DNA of 64,000 bases from Dysgonamonadaceae bacterium (GCA_031254645.1 JAIRUA010000012.1:124001-188000); one strand, 5' to 3'; counted from the stretch's first letter, positions 44,411 through 53,883 are shown. Notes: generated by a model from the letters alone, not told the origin. Numbers and translations are program-made.

Positions 44411-46312
44411 ATGCAATCCCAATTATTCCACTCCATACTCCAAAAATACTGGGGATATTCCGAATTTCGCCCACTGCAAGAGCGAATTATCCAATCTGTA
44501 TGGGACGGAAAGGATACGCTCGGATTGATGCCGACGGGCGGTGGAAAATCGCTTACTTTTCAAGTCCCGACGATGGGAATGGAGGGAATTTGTTTGGTGG
44601 TTACGCCACTGATTGCGTTGATGAAAGACCAAGTCGATAATCTTCGAGAACGTGGCATTAAAGCAGCGGCGATTTATTCGGGAATGTCTCGCGATGAGAT
44701 AATTACCGCATTAGAAAACTGTATTTTCGGCAACTATAAATTTCTCTACGTTTCGCCCGAAAGGCTTTCTTCCGATATTTTTTTGACGAAATTGCAAGCG
44801 ATGAATGTCTGCTTATTAGTGGTAGACGAATCGCATTGTATTTCACAGTGGGGATACGATTTTCGTCCGTCTTATTTGAAAATTGCCGACATTCGTGCAC
44901 ATTTGGAAAATGTTCCGGTGCTTGCGCTTACGGCTACCGCCACAAATGAGGTGGTGGACGATATTCAAAACAAGCTGCATTTCAAAGAAAAAAACGTTTT
45001 TCGAAAAAGTTTTGCGCGTGAAAATCTGTCATATATCGTTCGTCCGGCGGAAAATAAATTCGCCGAACTCACGCATATTCTTCAAGCCGTGTCCGGAACA
45101 GCGATTGTGTATGTTCGCAGTCGGAAAGAGACGAAAGATGTTGCCGTTGCATTGCAAAAAGCAGGCGTTTCTGCCGATTTTTTCCACGCCGGATTACCTT
45201 ACGAAGAAAAAATATTCAAACAAAATGCGTGGAAACTAAACGATTGCCGTGTCATTGTTTCTACAAACGCTTTCGGAATGGGCATCGACAAACCCGATGT
45301 ACGCGTTGTTGTTCACTTGGATTTACCTAACTCGCTCGAAGAATATTATCAGGAAGCGGGACGCGCAGGACGCGACGGTGAACGTTCATACGCTACAATT
45401 CTCTGCACGAAAGCCGATAGCACGAAGCTAAAAAAACGCATTTCGGACGCCTTCCCCGACCGGAAATTTATCGTTCGCGTTTACGAAGCGATAGGAAATT
45501 TTTATCAAGTTGCCGTTGGCTCGGGAGCAGGCAATGTGTATGATTTTAACCTGCACGAATTTTGCGCTCCTTTCAAATTCTCGTTTCTGCAAGCGCATCA
45601 CGCGTTGAAAATTCTCGAACTCGCAGGCTATATCGAATATACGGAAGAAATCGACCAACGTTCGCGCATTCGTTTTTTGATTTATCGCGATGAACTCTAT
45701 TCGCTTCGTTTGGATAAAACCACCAATGAACTGATTCAGCTTATTTTGCGAAATTATACCGGTGTTTTTTCCGATGATGTGTATATTGATGAGTCGTGGC
45801 TCGGCAGTCGCATCGGAAAAACGCGAAAGGAAGTGTATGAAATGCTCGTCGTGTTAGCGAAAATGGGTTATGTTCAGTATGTTCCGCAAAAGAAAACGCC
45901 GTTAATCGTATTTACTACTTCGCGTGAAGATACGCAGTTTGTTTCTATTCCGAAAGTGATGTATGAAGAACGGAAAAATCGTTTCAACAAGCGCATTTTG
46001 TCGATGATTGATTATGTTGAACGCACGAATGTGTGTCGCAGCAGAATGTTACTCATCTATTTCGGCGAAAAAAATCCGAAAGATTGCGGACATTGCGATG
46101 TCTGTTTGAAGAAAAACGAAAGTGGCTTGTCGAATTTTGAATTTCAGCGGATTAAAGAGAAGTTGCTTGTTGAGTTGAAAGAAAACAGTGAACAAAAAAT
46201 CAATGATTTAGTTAAAAATATAGGGAATGAGAGTGATGAAAAAGTGATTAAAGTGGTAAGATTTTTGGTAGATGTGGGGGAGTTGGATTTGAGAGATGAT
46301 AAAATAATCTGA
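44411..46312 (+). CDS. recQ: ATP-dependent DNA helicase RecQ
   Basis: A 633-residue superfamily 2 helicase: Walker A PTGGGKSLTF (41-50), DEAH-type motif as VVDESHCISQWG, motif III ALTATA, motif VI QEAGRAGRDG, then the RQC zinc-binding cysteines (CRSRMLL...CGHCDVC). No HRDC domain is seen; the C-terminus is a short winged-helix-like region. The stop codon lies within the left arm of a 37-base inverted repeat. Confidence 0.95.
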   Translation: MQSQLFHSILQKYWGYSEFRPLQERIIQSVWDGKDTLGLMPTGGGKSLTFQVPTMGMEGICLVVTPLIALMKDQVDNLRERGIKAAAIYSGMSRDEIITALENCIFGNYKFLYVSPERLSSDIFLTKLQAMNVCLLVVDESHCISQWGYDFRPSYLKIADIRAHLENVPVLALTATATNEVVDDIQNKLHFKEKNVFRKSFARENLSYIVRPAENKFAELTHILQAVSGTAIVYVRSRKETKDVAVALQKAGVSADFFHAGLPYEEKIFKQNAWKLNDCRVIVSTNAFGMGIDKPDVRVVVHLDLPNSLEEYYQEAGRAGRDGERSYATILCTKADSTKLKKRISDAFPDRKFIVRVYEAIGNFYQVAVGSGAGNVYDFNLHEFCAPFKFSFLQAHHALKILELAGYIEYTEEIDQRSRIRFLIYRDELYSLRLDKTTNELIQLILRNYTGVFSDDVYIDESWLGSRIGKTRKEVYEMLVVLAKMGYVQYVPQKKTPLIVFTTSREDTQFVSIPKVMYEERKNRFNKRILSMIDYVERTNVCRSRMLLIYFGEKNPKDCGHCDVCLKKNESGLSNFEFQRIKEKLLVELKENSEQKINDLVKNIGNESDEKVIKVVRFLVDVGELDLRDDKII

Positions 46313-46407
46313 ACTATGATTTATTTGATTATTGTGATTGACTATGATTCTGAAATGAAAAATCATAACTAATCACAATAATCAAATAAATCATAGTTCA
46401 GATTATT
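46303..46407. repeat. 37-base perfect inverted repeat spanning both stop codons of recQ and xylE
   Basis: 46303-46339 and 46371-46407 are exact reverse complements over 37 bases (AATAATCTGAACTATGATTT...). The recQ stop (46310-46312) lies in the left arm and the xylE stop (46405-46403, minus strand) in the right arm. Confidence 0.92.
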
Positions 46408-47785
46408 TCCGCCACAATTTCGCCATTTCTTCCAACGTTTTCCCTTTCGTTTCCGGCACCATTTTCCAAACGAAAATGATTGATATAAGACTCATTACAC
46501 CATACAAACTATATGTGAATGTCATACTAAACGATTCCAACGCGGGAAAAGTGGACGATACCAAAAAGTTTGCTGTCCATTGCGCAGCAACGGCAATAGC
46601 AATGGCTTTTCCACGAATGGTGTTGGGGAAAATTTCGGAAATCAACACCCAACAAATCGGACCCCACGACATCATAAACGAAGCCGTATAAACCACGATA
46701 AAGATAAGCGTAGCAATGCCAATAATATTCAAATACGCCATTGTTCCGATAGCAAACATACCGATTGCCATTCCAATTGAACCAATGATTAACAGCGGCT
46801 TACGTCCCCATTTGTCAACCGTGAGAATGGCAACAACCGTAAACACAATATTTACAAATCCCATAATAACGGTTTGAGCCATAGCGGCATCGGTTCCGAA
46901 TCCCAATCCTTCGAAAATGCGTGGCGCATAGTAAAGTACCACGTTGATTCCAATCGCTTGCTGGAAAAACGAAAGTAGAATACCCACCAACAGCACTTTC
47001 CAACCGTAAGCGGTTACTTTTTCTGTTTTTTGTTTGAGTGATTCAACGATTTGAGCAAGGGTTTGTTTGGCTTTTTCTGCGCCTTCAATTTTCGCCAAAA
47101 CGCGCTCTGCCTCAACCGGATTTCCACTCAAAACGAGGTAACGAGGTGTTTTCGGAACGAAAAACAACAAGAAAAAGAACAATCCTGCCGGATACATTTC
47201 CGACCAAAACATTCTGCGCCAACCGATATCGAAAACCCACGCATCGGGTTGTCCGAAAACGATAAAATAGTTCACAAAATATACCACAAGCATACCGAAA
47301 ATAATGGCAAATTGGTTGAACGAAACCATTCTACCACGAATGTTCGCCGGAGCCACTTCGGCAATGTACATCGGGCAAATTGCCGATGCCAAACCTACGC
47401 CAACGCCACCAAAAACCCGGTAAAAATTGAACGTCAAAAGTATGTTCATTGAGCCACTTCCGGCTTCGCCGCTCATTCTCTCGAAAAAGAGAAATTCAGG
47501 ATGACCTGCCAGATAAGACGAGGTAAAAAAGAGTACGGCAGCTATCATTAGCGAATTTCTTCGACCGAATTTGTTGGCAAACCAACCGGAAACGATTCCG
47601 CCAATGATACAACCAATTAGTACGCTCGAAACGGTTGCGCCGAGCCAAAACCCTTGAATATCGAAAATGTGTTCGAGCGATTTTACTGTTCCGGAAATGA
47701 CGGCTGTGTCGTATCCGAAAAGTAATCCGCCGAGTGTTGCCACAAGTCCGATGCCTATTACGTATGAGTTGTTTGTTTTTTTCAT
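46403..47785 (-). CDS. xylE: D-xylose:H+ symporter XylE (MFS sugar porter)
   Basis: A 460-residue twelve-helix transporter of the MFS sugar porter family: GGLLFGYDTAVISGT in helix 1, NKFGRRNS between helices 2 and 3, PMYIAEVAPANIRGRM after helix 4, QQAIGINVVLYYAPRIF in helix 7 and PETKGKTLEEM at the C-terminus. Xylose is inferred from the adjacent xylA and xylB; a broader pentose/hexose range is possible. Confidence 0.9.
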   Translation of the reverse strand: MKKTNNSYVIGIGLVATLGGLLFGYDTAVISGTVKSLEHIFDIQGFWLGATVSSVLIGCIIGGIVSGWFANKFGRRNSLMIAAVLFFTSSYLAGHPEFLFFERMSGEAGSGSMNILLTFNFYRVFGGVGVGLASAICPMYIAEVAPANIRGRMVSFNQFAIIFGMLVVYFVNYFIVFGQPDAWVFDIGWRRMFWSEMYPAGLFFFLLFFVPKTPRYLVLSGNPVEAERVLAKIEGAEKAKQTLAQIVESLKQKTEKVTAYGWKVLLVGILLSFFQQAIGINVVLYYAPRIFEGLGFGTDAAMAQTVIMGFVNIVFTVVAILTVDKWGRKPLLIIGSIGMAIGMFAIGTMAYLNIIGIATLIFIVVYTASFMMSWGPICWVLISEIFPNTIRGKAIAIAVAAQWTANFLVSSTFPALESFSMTFTYSLYGVMSLISIIFVWKMVPETKGKTLEEMAKLWRK

Positions 47786-47795
47786 AGCTTAATTA

Positions 47796-47886
47796 GCCCC
47801 CTAAATCCCCCGAAGGGGGACTTTACGGATAACCGCTCAATAAAAGCTGCCGTCAGGCAAGTCCCCCTTCGGGGGATTTAGGGGGC
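47796..47886. repeat. 28-base perfect inverted repeat between xylE and xylA
   Basis: 47796-47823 and 47859-47886 are exact reverse complements; each arm contains CCCCCGAAGGGGG and CCCCCTAAAT words. A small TGCC-GTCA-GGCA hairpin lies in the loop. In this transcript it could lower xylE expression relative to xylA. Confidence 0.9.
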
Positions 47887-47895
47887 CTGTTTTTA

Positions 47896-49206
47896 TTAAA
47901 TATACATATTCACAATTGCCTCGTAAAGCTCTTGTTTTCCACTGATTTGTGCGGGCTCTCCGTGCGCTTTTGCGTAAGCAACAAGGTCTTCGAGAGTCAT
48001 TTTTCCGTTTTCGAATTCTTTTCCTTTTTCGCTGTCGAAAGAGGCGTAACGCTCTTTAACCATTTGACAATAAGGCGATTTTTCGATAATTTCCGCTGCT
48101 GTTTCAAGAGCGCGAGCCATTACATCCATTGATGCGACGTGGGCAATGAAAATATCTTCCAAATCGGTAGAATTGCGACGGGTTTTTGCGTCGAAATTTG
48201 TTCCGCCGTGCTCAAATCCGCCACCACGAAGCACTTGCAACATCGCTTGAACGAGCTCAAATTGGTCAATCGGGAACTGGTCTGTGTCCCAGCCGTTTTG
48301 ATAATCGCCACGGTTTGCATCAATTGAGCCCAACATACCTGCATCAACTGCACAAGCCAATTCGTGCTCGAAAGTGTGTCCTGCCAATGTGGCGTGATTT
48401 ACTTCGATATTCAACTTGAAATCTTTGTCCAAATTGTGCGCTTTTAAGAAGCCGATAACCGTTTCTGCATCAACATCGTATTGGTGTTTCATTGGTTCCA
48501 TCGGTTTTGGCTCGATAAAAAAAGTGCCTTTGAACCCTTTTGCACGAGCGTAATCACGAGCAACGGTAAGCATTTTTGCCAAGTGCTCTTTTTCGCGTTT
48601 TTGGTCGGTGTTCAACAGCGTTGAATAGCCTTCGCGTCCGCCCCAAAATACATAACCTGTTCCGCCGAGTTCGATAGTGGCATCAATTGCATTTTTGATT
48701 TGAACGGCTGCACGAGCTACTACGTTGAAATCGGGATTGGTAGCCGCACCGTTCATATAGCGCTTGTGACTAAATACATTGGCAGTTCCCCACAGCAATT
48801 TGATACCGGTTTCTGCTTGCTTTTTCTTTGCGTAAGCAACGATTTCTTTCAAATCGGCTTCGTACTGTTCAATAGTGTCGGCTTCGTCAACCAAATCAAT
48901 GTCGTGAAAACAGTAGTATTCGATACCTACTTTTTGCATAAATTCAAATCCGGCGTCCAATTTGTCTTTTGCTGCTTGGATTCTGTCCGGACTTTTTTTC
49001 CACTCGAAAGATTTTGTGTCGCCGCCAAACGGGTCGCTGCTTTCCGAGCAAAGTGTATGCCACCAAGCCATTGAAAATTTCAACCAATCTTTCATTTTTT
49101 TGCCGTGAACTACTTTTTCTGCATCGTAATAGCGAAATGCCAAAGGATTTTTACTTTCTTTTCCTTCGAATTTGATGTTTTGAATTCCTGAAAAATACTC
49201 TTTCAT
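47896..49206 (-). CDS. xylA: Xylose isomerase
   Basis: Interconverts D-xylose and D-xylulose. The 436-residue length and motifs fit class II xylose isomerases: [15 protein letters not shown], the catalytic histidine in YYCFHDIDL, the metal-binding [34 protein letters not shown] and [18 protein letters not shown]. The enzyme looks complete. xylE lies downstream and a xylB relic just upstream. Confidence 0.97.
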   Translation of the reverse strand: MKEYFSGIQNIKFEGKESKNPLAFRYYDAEKVVHGKKMKDWLKFSMAWWHTLCSESSDPFGGDTKSFEWKKSPDRIQAAKDKLDAGFEFMQKVGIEYYCFHDIDLVDEADTIEQYEADLKEIVAYAKKKQAETGIKLLWGTANVFSHKRYMNGAATNPDFNVVARAAVQIKNAIDATIELGGTGYVFWGGREGYSTLLNTDQKREKEHLAKMLTVARDYARAKGFKGTFFIEPKPMEPMKHQYDVDAETVIGFLKAHNLDKDFKLNIEVNHATLAGHTFEHELACAVDAGMLGSIDANRGDYQNGWDTDQFPIDQFELVQAMLQVLRGGGFEHGGTNFDAKTRRNSTDLEDIFIAHVASMDVMARALETAAEIIEKSPYCQMVKERYASFDSEKGKEFENGKMTLEDLVAYAKAHGEPAQISGKQELYEAIVNMYI

Positions 49207-49270
49207 AAGTTTTTAATTTTTATCTGTTATTGAATTATTGAATTTATTATTTTACATCTAATAATATTGA

Positions 49271-49378
49271 TTTTCAACGACTATATGCCATTTGATACTC
49301 CTTCATTTTATCTACTTCCGGCTCAATGATCACTAATTTTTCAAGCGAGGCAAATACTTCTCCGTTCGCACCGATTTA
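49271..49378 (-). pseudogene. Relic of a xylulokinase (xylB) 3' end
   Basis: Read on the minus strand this gives ANGEVFASLEKLVIIEPEVD then KMKEYQMAYSR, a TGA, then K. It matches the end of the intact xylB (EAFANLEKLAVIEPETD, LKEEYLEAYNRWK) at about 60 percent identity, with the tryptophan codon changed to TGA. No start or further xylB sequence remains. It lies between the lipoprotein gene and xylA. Confidence 0.8.
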
Positions 49379-49436
49379 TAATCGATGTGTTTGTTATTTA
49401 CGCACAGATTGCAAAGTTTAGTTTTTTCATTTTTAT

Positions 49437-50636
49437 TTATTGAAATTTGATTAATTTTATCACTCCTTTTCCATCATTTTTTCCTTTTCCTTCCATATAT
49501 ACGTCATAATTTAATTGGGCGCTAATTTGCAATATATCGCTATAATATATTTTTCCACCTCTTCTTAGATATTCTTTCCCTTCTTCTCTATAATTTTTTT
49601 CTTCTTTTCTGTAATTTTTTTCTGCATCGTAATAATCCTTGAATTTTACAGTTTCATCTTTATTGTCTTGAATTTTGCTGTATAAAAGTATCTGTATTTT
49701 TTGTAGATATTCGTCTTTTATTTTATCGCTTTCTTCCTTTCCTTTATTTTCAATACTTTCAAATAATTTATAGTCATCCGAATTGCGAATTTCTTCTATT
49801 TCTTTATTCCATTTTTCTGCTTTCAACAAATCTAATTTACACATCAACTCAATAATTTTTTTAGTTAAAAGTTGACATTTGAATTCAAGCACATCCAAAT
49901 CAAGTTTTTTATCTTCTGCAAGAAATTGATTTTTTTTCATTTTCAAATGCTCATAGGCTATTCCAACTTCAATATTGACATTTCGGCACAGTAACTTCAA
50001 TTTGTGTAATTCATCAAAATGGTTAGAAGAATTCGAAAATCTATCTAACTTTAATTCTTCAAGTGGAATTCGTAACTTTAAGATATGTTCATCGGAAGGA
50101 TAGTATGTGTCATATTTTTTATCCAACTTCCATTGAAGCGTACTAATAACAACTTTATTTCGATATAAATGTCTGATAAAATCAAGCAATATAAATTCTT
50201 GTTGTTCTTTTTGTATTTGTCGCATTGCACGAGTATTTATTTCTGCTTGCTTTTGCCATAGTGCACCTTTTTCTGTCCATTTACGAGCATTAAATGCAAC
50301 AAAAAGTGCAATAATTGCAATGATAACAGCAAACACGGCAATAGCCTCCGGCTTTTTCCAAAACACAGGTTCAGTATGTCTAACAATATTGTCAGTATGT
50401 TTGACAATTTCACTTAATACGGTTGTTGTATCAGTTGCTGTCATTGCATTTTTATACCCGTTTGACACATTTGCCGAATCAACCACCGTTACCGTCATTA
50501 ATTTTTCATATTGCAAAGAATCTTGTAATGTTTTATTTGCAAGATTTAATTCCAAATGAATTGAATTTGTATGTTTTCCGCATCCGACAAGCAAAAATGC
50601 AGAAAAACAAATAATAAGAAAGACTTTTTTTCTCAT
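49437..50636 (-). CDS. AT-rich lipoprotein of unknown function with membrane and coiled-coil segments
   Basis: A 399-residue protein, not recognised. Visible parts: lipobox LLVGC (Cys19); a second hydrophobic helix at about residues 98-116 (AIAVFAVIIAIIALFVAF); then a long, charged helical region with likely coiled coils, and a C-terminal stretch with KNYRKEEKNYREEGKEYLR. It is much richer in A+T and lysine than its neighbours, which suggests acquisition. It splits the xylA-xylB pair and is bordered on one side by a xylB relic. Role in xylose use is doubtful. Confidence 0.75.
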   Translation of the reverse strand: MRKKVFLIICFSAFLLVGCGKHTNSIHLELNLANKTLQDSLQYEKLMTVTVVDSANVSNGYKNAMTATDTTTVLSEIVKHTDNIVRHTEPVFWKKPEAIAVFAVIIAIIALFVAFNARKWTEKGALWQKQAEINTRAMRQIQKEQQEFILLDFIRHLYRNKVVISTLQWKLDKKYDTYYPSDEHILKLRIPLEELKLDRFSNSSNHFDELHKLKLLCRNVNIEVGIAYEHLKMKKNQFLAEDKKLDLDVLEFKCQLLTKKIIELMCKLDLLKAEKWNKEIEEIRNSDDYKLFESIENKGKEESDKIKDEYLQKIQILLYSKIQDNKDETVKFKDYYDAEKNYRKEEKNYREEGKEYLRRGGKIYYSDILQISAQLNYDVYMEGKGKNDGKGVIKLIKFQ

Positions 50637-50748
50637 AACAATGAAATTTTCATTTTGTCTCCATTTGACGGCTTTCGGCTTCTCCTTTTTATCTTGGCTG
50701 GCGTGGTTTTGCGAACCGTACGCTTCAAGTTGTGGCTATGTCTGACTT

Positions 50749-52221
50749 TTACAAGCGGGATTTCCAACGATTATATGCCTCTAAATACTCCTCTTTCAAA
50801 TCTGTTTCCGGCTCAATCACCGCCAATTTTTCCAAATTCGCAAACGCCTCTTTATTAGACGCATAAATGCCAACGCCAATTCCTGCGCCTTTTGCTGCGC
50901 CTGCTGCGCCGTCGGTATCGTAAAGCTCGATGGTTGCACCGCTCACACTTGCCAAAGTCTGACGGAAAACCGGACTTAAAAACATATTCGCATTTCCGGC
51001 ACGAATCACACGAATATCCATTCCCATTTCTTTCATAATTTCCATTCCGTATTGAAACGAAAACACGATTCCTTCTTGCGCTGCGCGAATAATATCGTTC
51101 CGGTTGTGAATATTGAAGTTGATGCCGTGAATGGAGCAACCGGTTTCTTTGTTTTCGAGAATACGTTCGGCGCCATTTCCGAAAGGAATAATGGAAATGC
51201 CATTTGCGCCAATGGGCGATTTCGCCGCTAAGTCGTTCATTTCTGCGTAACTAACACCTTCCGCAACAGTATTGCGCTTTATCCACGAATTTAAAATTCC
51301 TGTTCCGTTGATACACAAAAGAACGCCCAAACGGGTTTGTTCCGCTGTGTGATTGACGTGCGCAAAAGTATTTACGCGCGATTTCGGGTCATAATTCACT
51401 TCGCCCAATACGCCGTACACTACTCCCGAAGTGCCTGCTGTTGAGGCAATTTCGCCCGGATTGAAAACATTGAGCGAAAGAGCGTTGTTCGGCTGGTCGC
51501 CCGCACGATACGTTACAGGTATTCCCTCTTTTAATCCCAATTCTTTGGCGGTTTCGGCAGAAACTGTGCCTTGAATGCCGAAAGTTGGTTTGATTTCGGG
51601 AATGAAATTTTTGTCGAATCCGAAATAATTCAACACGTCATCAGAGAGTTTATTTTCTTTGAAATCCCAAAAGATTCCTTCGGAAAGTCCTTCGACAGTT
51701 GTTACAATATCGCCTGTTAGTTTCATTCCGATATAATCGCCCGGAAGCATCAATTTGTCGATTTGCGCATAAATCTGCGGCTCGTTTTCTTTTACCCAAG
51801 CGAGTTTTGCCGCCGTGAAATTTCCCGGCGAATTGAGTAAATGCGACAAACATTTTTCTTCACCAATCGCTTTGAACGCTTTTTCGCCATACGGTACGGC
51901 GCGGCTGTCGCACCAAATTATCGAATTGCGCAACACATTTTGATTCTTATCTACCAACACCAAACCGTGCATTTGCCACGAAATACCGATTGCCTTAATA
52001 TCTTCGGCTGCAACACCCGATTGTTTCAACACCGATTCGTTTGCCAATTTAAGATTAGCCCACCACGATTCGGGGTTTTGTTCTGCCCAGCCCGATTTTT
52101 CGGCTATGATTTGCATTTCTGTTTTCGGGAAAAAGTCCGAAGCGATAATTTTTCCACTCGAAGCCTCTACTAAGCAGGCTTTTACGGAAGAACTTCCTAT
52201 GTCGAATCCTAATAAATACAT
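50749..52221 (-). CDS. xylB: Xylulokinase
   Basis: Phosphorylates D-xylulose to xylulose-5-phosphate. The 490-residue FGGY kinase begins MYLLGFDIGSSSVKACLVE (phosphate-1 motif), has ISWQMHGLVLVD and WCDSRA in the sugar-binding half, and GGNA-like IRAGNANMFLSPVFRQ and TDGAAGAAKGAGIG in the ATP-binding half. The upstream in-frame extension crosses repeat sequence and is not used. It lies 52 bases after the Nudix regulator gene. Confidence 0.95.
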   Translation of the reverse strand: MYLLGFDIGSSSVKACLVEASSGKIIASDFFPKTEMQIIAEKSGWAEQNPESWWANLKLANESVLKQSGVAAEDIKAIGISWQMHGLVLVDKNQNVLRNSIIWCDSRAVPYGEKAFKAIGEEKCLSHLLNSPGNFTAAKLAWVKENEPQIYAQIDKLMLPGDYIGMKLTGDIVTTVEGLSEGIFWDFKENKLSDDVLNYFGFDKNFIPEIKPTFGIQGTVSAETAKELGLKEGIPVTYRAGDQPNNALSLNVFNPGEIASTAGTSGVVYGVLGEVNYDPKSRVNTFAHVNHTAEQTRLGVLLCINGTGILNSWIKRNTVAEGVSYAEMNDLAAKSPIGANGISIIPFGNGAERILENKETGCSIHGINFNIHNRNDIIRAAQEGIVFSFQYGMEIMKEMGMDIRVIRAGNANMFLSPVFRQTLASVSGATIELYDTDGAAGAAKGAGIGVGIYASNKEAFANLEKLAVIEPETDLKEEYLEAYNRWKSRL

Positions 52222-52273
52222 ATTTTTGTTGTTGATTTGCTTATTTGTTGATTTGGGCGTATGCAATATGCCC

Positions 52274-53011
52274 CTACATTCGCGCTTTCGTGCCTTCGCG
52301 CCTTCGTGCTTTTTTAAAACTATACAATCGCGGTGCGCGATACGGCACATCTTTTTGTACTTCTTCCAACGGCTCTAAACCTTCGATTTGCAGCATTTTT
52401 TTCTGAAAATTGCGCACATCGGATTTTGTTTCCAACACAATGTCGTACAGGTTACGAAGCTGTGTCATTGTAAATTTTTTCGGCAGCAGATCGAACAGAA
52501 TAAACGGTTCGAGCATTACACTTCGGCGAATGTAGCGAAGGGCTTCTCCGGCAATTTGGTTATGGTCGAATGCTAGTTGTATATTCGCAAGCGATTTCAC
52601 GTCGTACCAATGCGCGGTTGTATTTTCGGATTCGAAAATAATTTTGCGGTCGATTTTTATTAACGCCACATAACCGACGGTAACAATTCGTCCGATTTTC
52701 AGCTTGGTTGTTTTTTCCAACCAATTTTTATCGCGCAGATTACTGGTTCTTTTCGGATCGCCAAAACTTTTGAATTGGTGTAAAAAAATATTCTTTAATC
52801 CTGTCAGCTCGTTCAAAATGCGAGTAGCTGCCGAATCCAAATCTTCGTCTTCGTAAATAATGCTTCCGGGCAGTTTTTTGTCACTGAAATTTTCTGCGTC
52901 GTCGTTTAGTGTACGTTCAATCAGCAATATTTTTAATTCCTCGCCATCAAAACCAAATACAACGCAATCAACTGAAACGTGGGGATTGTATGTTATTATT
53001 TCATTCTTCAT
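52274..53011 (-). CDS. Nudix-type (NrtR/AraR/XylR-like) transcription regulator of xylose genes
   Basis: A 245-residue protein: residues 10-150 are a Nudix domain whose catalytic box is degenerate (PGSIIYEDEDLDSAATRILN: the REUxEE core reads RILNEL), so hydrolysis is unlikely; residues about 165-230 are a winged helix (FTMTQLRNLYDIVL...VRNFQKKM) followed by PYRAPRLY. In Bacteroidetes such proteins regulate pentose genes and sense the sugar. The end KKARRREGTKARM comes from a dispersed repeat, as in MurC. The promoter suggests a leaderless mRNA. Confidence 0.88.
   Translation of the reverse strand: MKNEIITYNPHVSVDCVVFGFDGEELKILLIERTLNDDAENFSDKKLPGSIIYEDEDLDSAATRILNELTGLKNIFLHQFKSFGDPKRTSNLRDKNWLEKTTKLKIGRIVTVGYVALIKIDRKIIFESENTTAHWYDVKSLANIQLAFDHNQIAGEALRYIRRSVMLEPFILFDLLPKKFTMTQLRNLYDIVLETKSDVRNFQKKMLQIEGLEPLEEVQKDVPYRAPRLYSFKKARRREGTKARM
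52283..52317. repeat. Single arm of the GCACGAAGGCGCGAAGG family at the end of the Nudix gene
   Basis: On the minus strand AGCACGAAGGCGCGAAGGCA encodes the last codons of the Nudix regulator. No facing arm is seen. Confidence 0.7.
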
Positions 53012-53016
53012 TGCGA

Positions 53017-53047
53017 CAAAAGTATCTTATTTTTTTAATCGCACAAA
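53017..53047 (-). promoter_or_regulatory. Promoter of the Nudix regulator gene, near the ATG
   Basis: On the minus strand TTTG (53047-53044), exactly 19 bases, TACTTTTG (53024-53017), and only five bases before the ATG at 53011. Transcription would start at or next to the ATG, giving a leaderless mRNA. Confidence 0.7.
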
Positions 53048-53130
53048 ATAAATTTATATGTTATAAAACATATGAGCGAAAATATAATTGTATATCAATT
53101 GATTAAATATTGTACAAACTACAATAATGA

Positions 53131-53167
53131 AAAGATTCATATTGTATAAAATACAATATGAATCTTT
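53131..53167. repeat. 16-base perfect inverted repeat upstream of the Nudix regulator
   Basis: AAAGATTCATATTGTA (53131-53146) and TACAATATGAATCTTT (53152-53167) are exact reverse complements around TAAAA. It lies about 85 bases upstream of the regulator promoter, just past the DUF4251 terminator, and could be an operator. Smaller palindromes (TATGTT-ATAA-AACATA, TTGTACAA) lie nearer the promoter. Confidence 0.7.
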
Positions 53168-53169
53168 GA

Positions 53170-53205
53170 AAATAAAAAACTCCCGAAAATTATTTTTCGA
53201 GAGTT
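53170..53205 (-). terminator. Terminator after the DUF4251 gene
   Basis: On the minus strand AACTCTCGAAAA pairs with TTTTCGGGAGTT (one wobble) around ATAA and is followed by TTTTTATTTT. Confidence 0.8.
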
Positions 53206-53229
53206 CTTAATACAATCATTACTTCTTTT

Positions 53230-53730
53230 TCAATCTTCCGCCTCTATATTTCCTTGAAACGATATCGATTGTCTGTCTATATCCCTTATATTTAAACTTG
53301 CCGACCCGTTTTCCCAAATATCGAAATTGAAAATAACTTGTCGATGTACATCCTTAAAAGTAATTTGTACGAGCCAGTTTCCGGCACGACGACCGGATGT
53401 AACATTGTAGTCAAAGTTAGTGCTCGTAAACCGATAAGGACTCTCGCTAGGATTCATTGGTGCACGAAAAGCACGTCCAAAGAAAGGCAAATTAACCTGC
53501 ACGGTGTCAGGCGACACTCTCACATCAAAGACGGGAGAAAGATTCACGGTGCGAAAACCTGTGGGAAGTGCACGCGTAGCATCGAATCGAAATTCGAATG
53601 TTTCCATTGCATTACGAATGGCGGCGGCTTGGGCTTCTTTTTCAGCCGCAGTTTTTTGTGCGCCACAAGCGATAAAGCCAATCAGCGATATAATCGCAAA
53701 AAATGTGTATAACAATATCCGTTTCATCAT
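53230..53730 (-). CDS. DUF4251-family lipoprotein
   Basis: A 166-residue lipoprotein with lipobox FIAC (Cys22). The mature part fits the DUF4251 family of Bacteroidetes: FEFRFDATRALPTGFRTVNL, VSPDTVQVNLPFFGRAF, then a beta-rich end with WLVQITFKDV and LNIRDIDRQSISFQG. Function unknown. The second ATG at 53727 may be the start. It has its own terminator. Confidence 0.82.
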   Translation of the reverse strand: MMKRILLYTFFAIISLIGFIACGAQKTAAEKEAQAAAIRNAMETFEFRFDATRALPTGFRTVNLSPVFDVRVSPDTVQVNLPFFGRAFRAPMNPSESPYRFTSTNFDYNVTSGRRAGNWLVQITFKDVHRQVIFNFDIWENGSASLNIRDIDRQSISFQGNIEAED

Positions 53731-53883
53731 TTCAAAAAATTAAAACTGTTACTTTCATCTGTTTATATTTTATTTTTTTCTTATGGTCAGTGGAACTCGC
53801 GGTAATCATTCTCTTGCGTGAAAAGAATTTTAATGCTCGTTTCTTTATGAACAACGGAATAGTACAAATTGTTCTTCCGTTTT

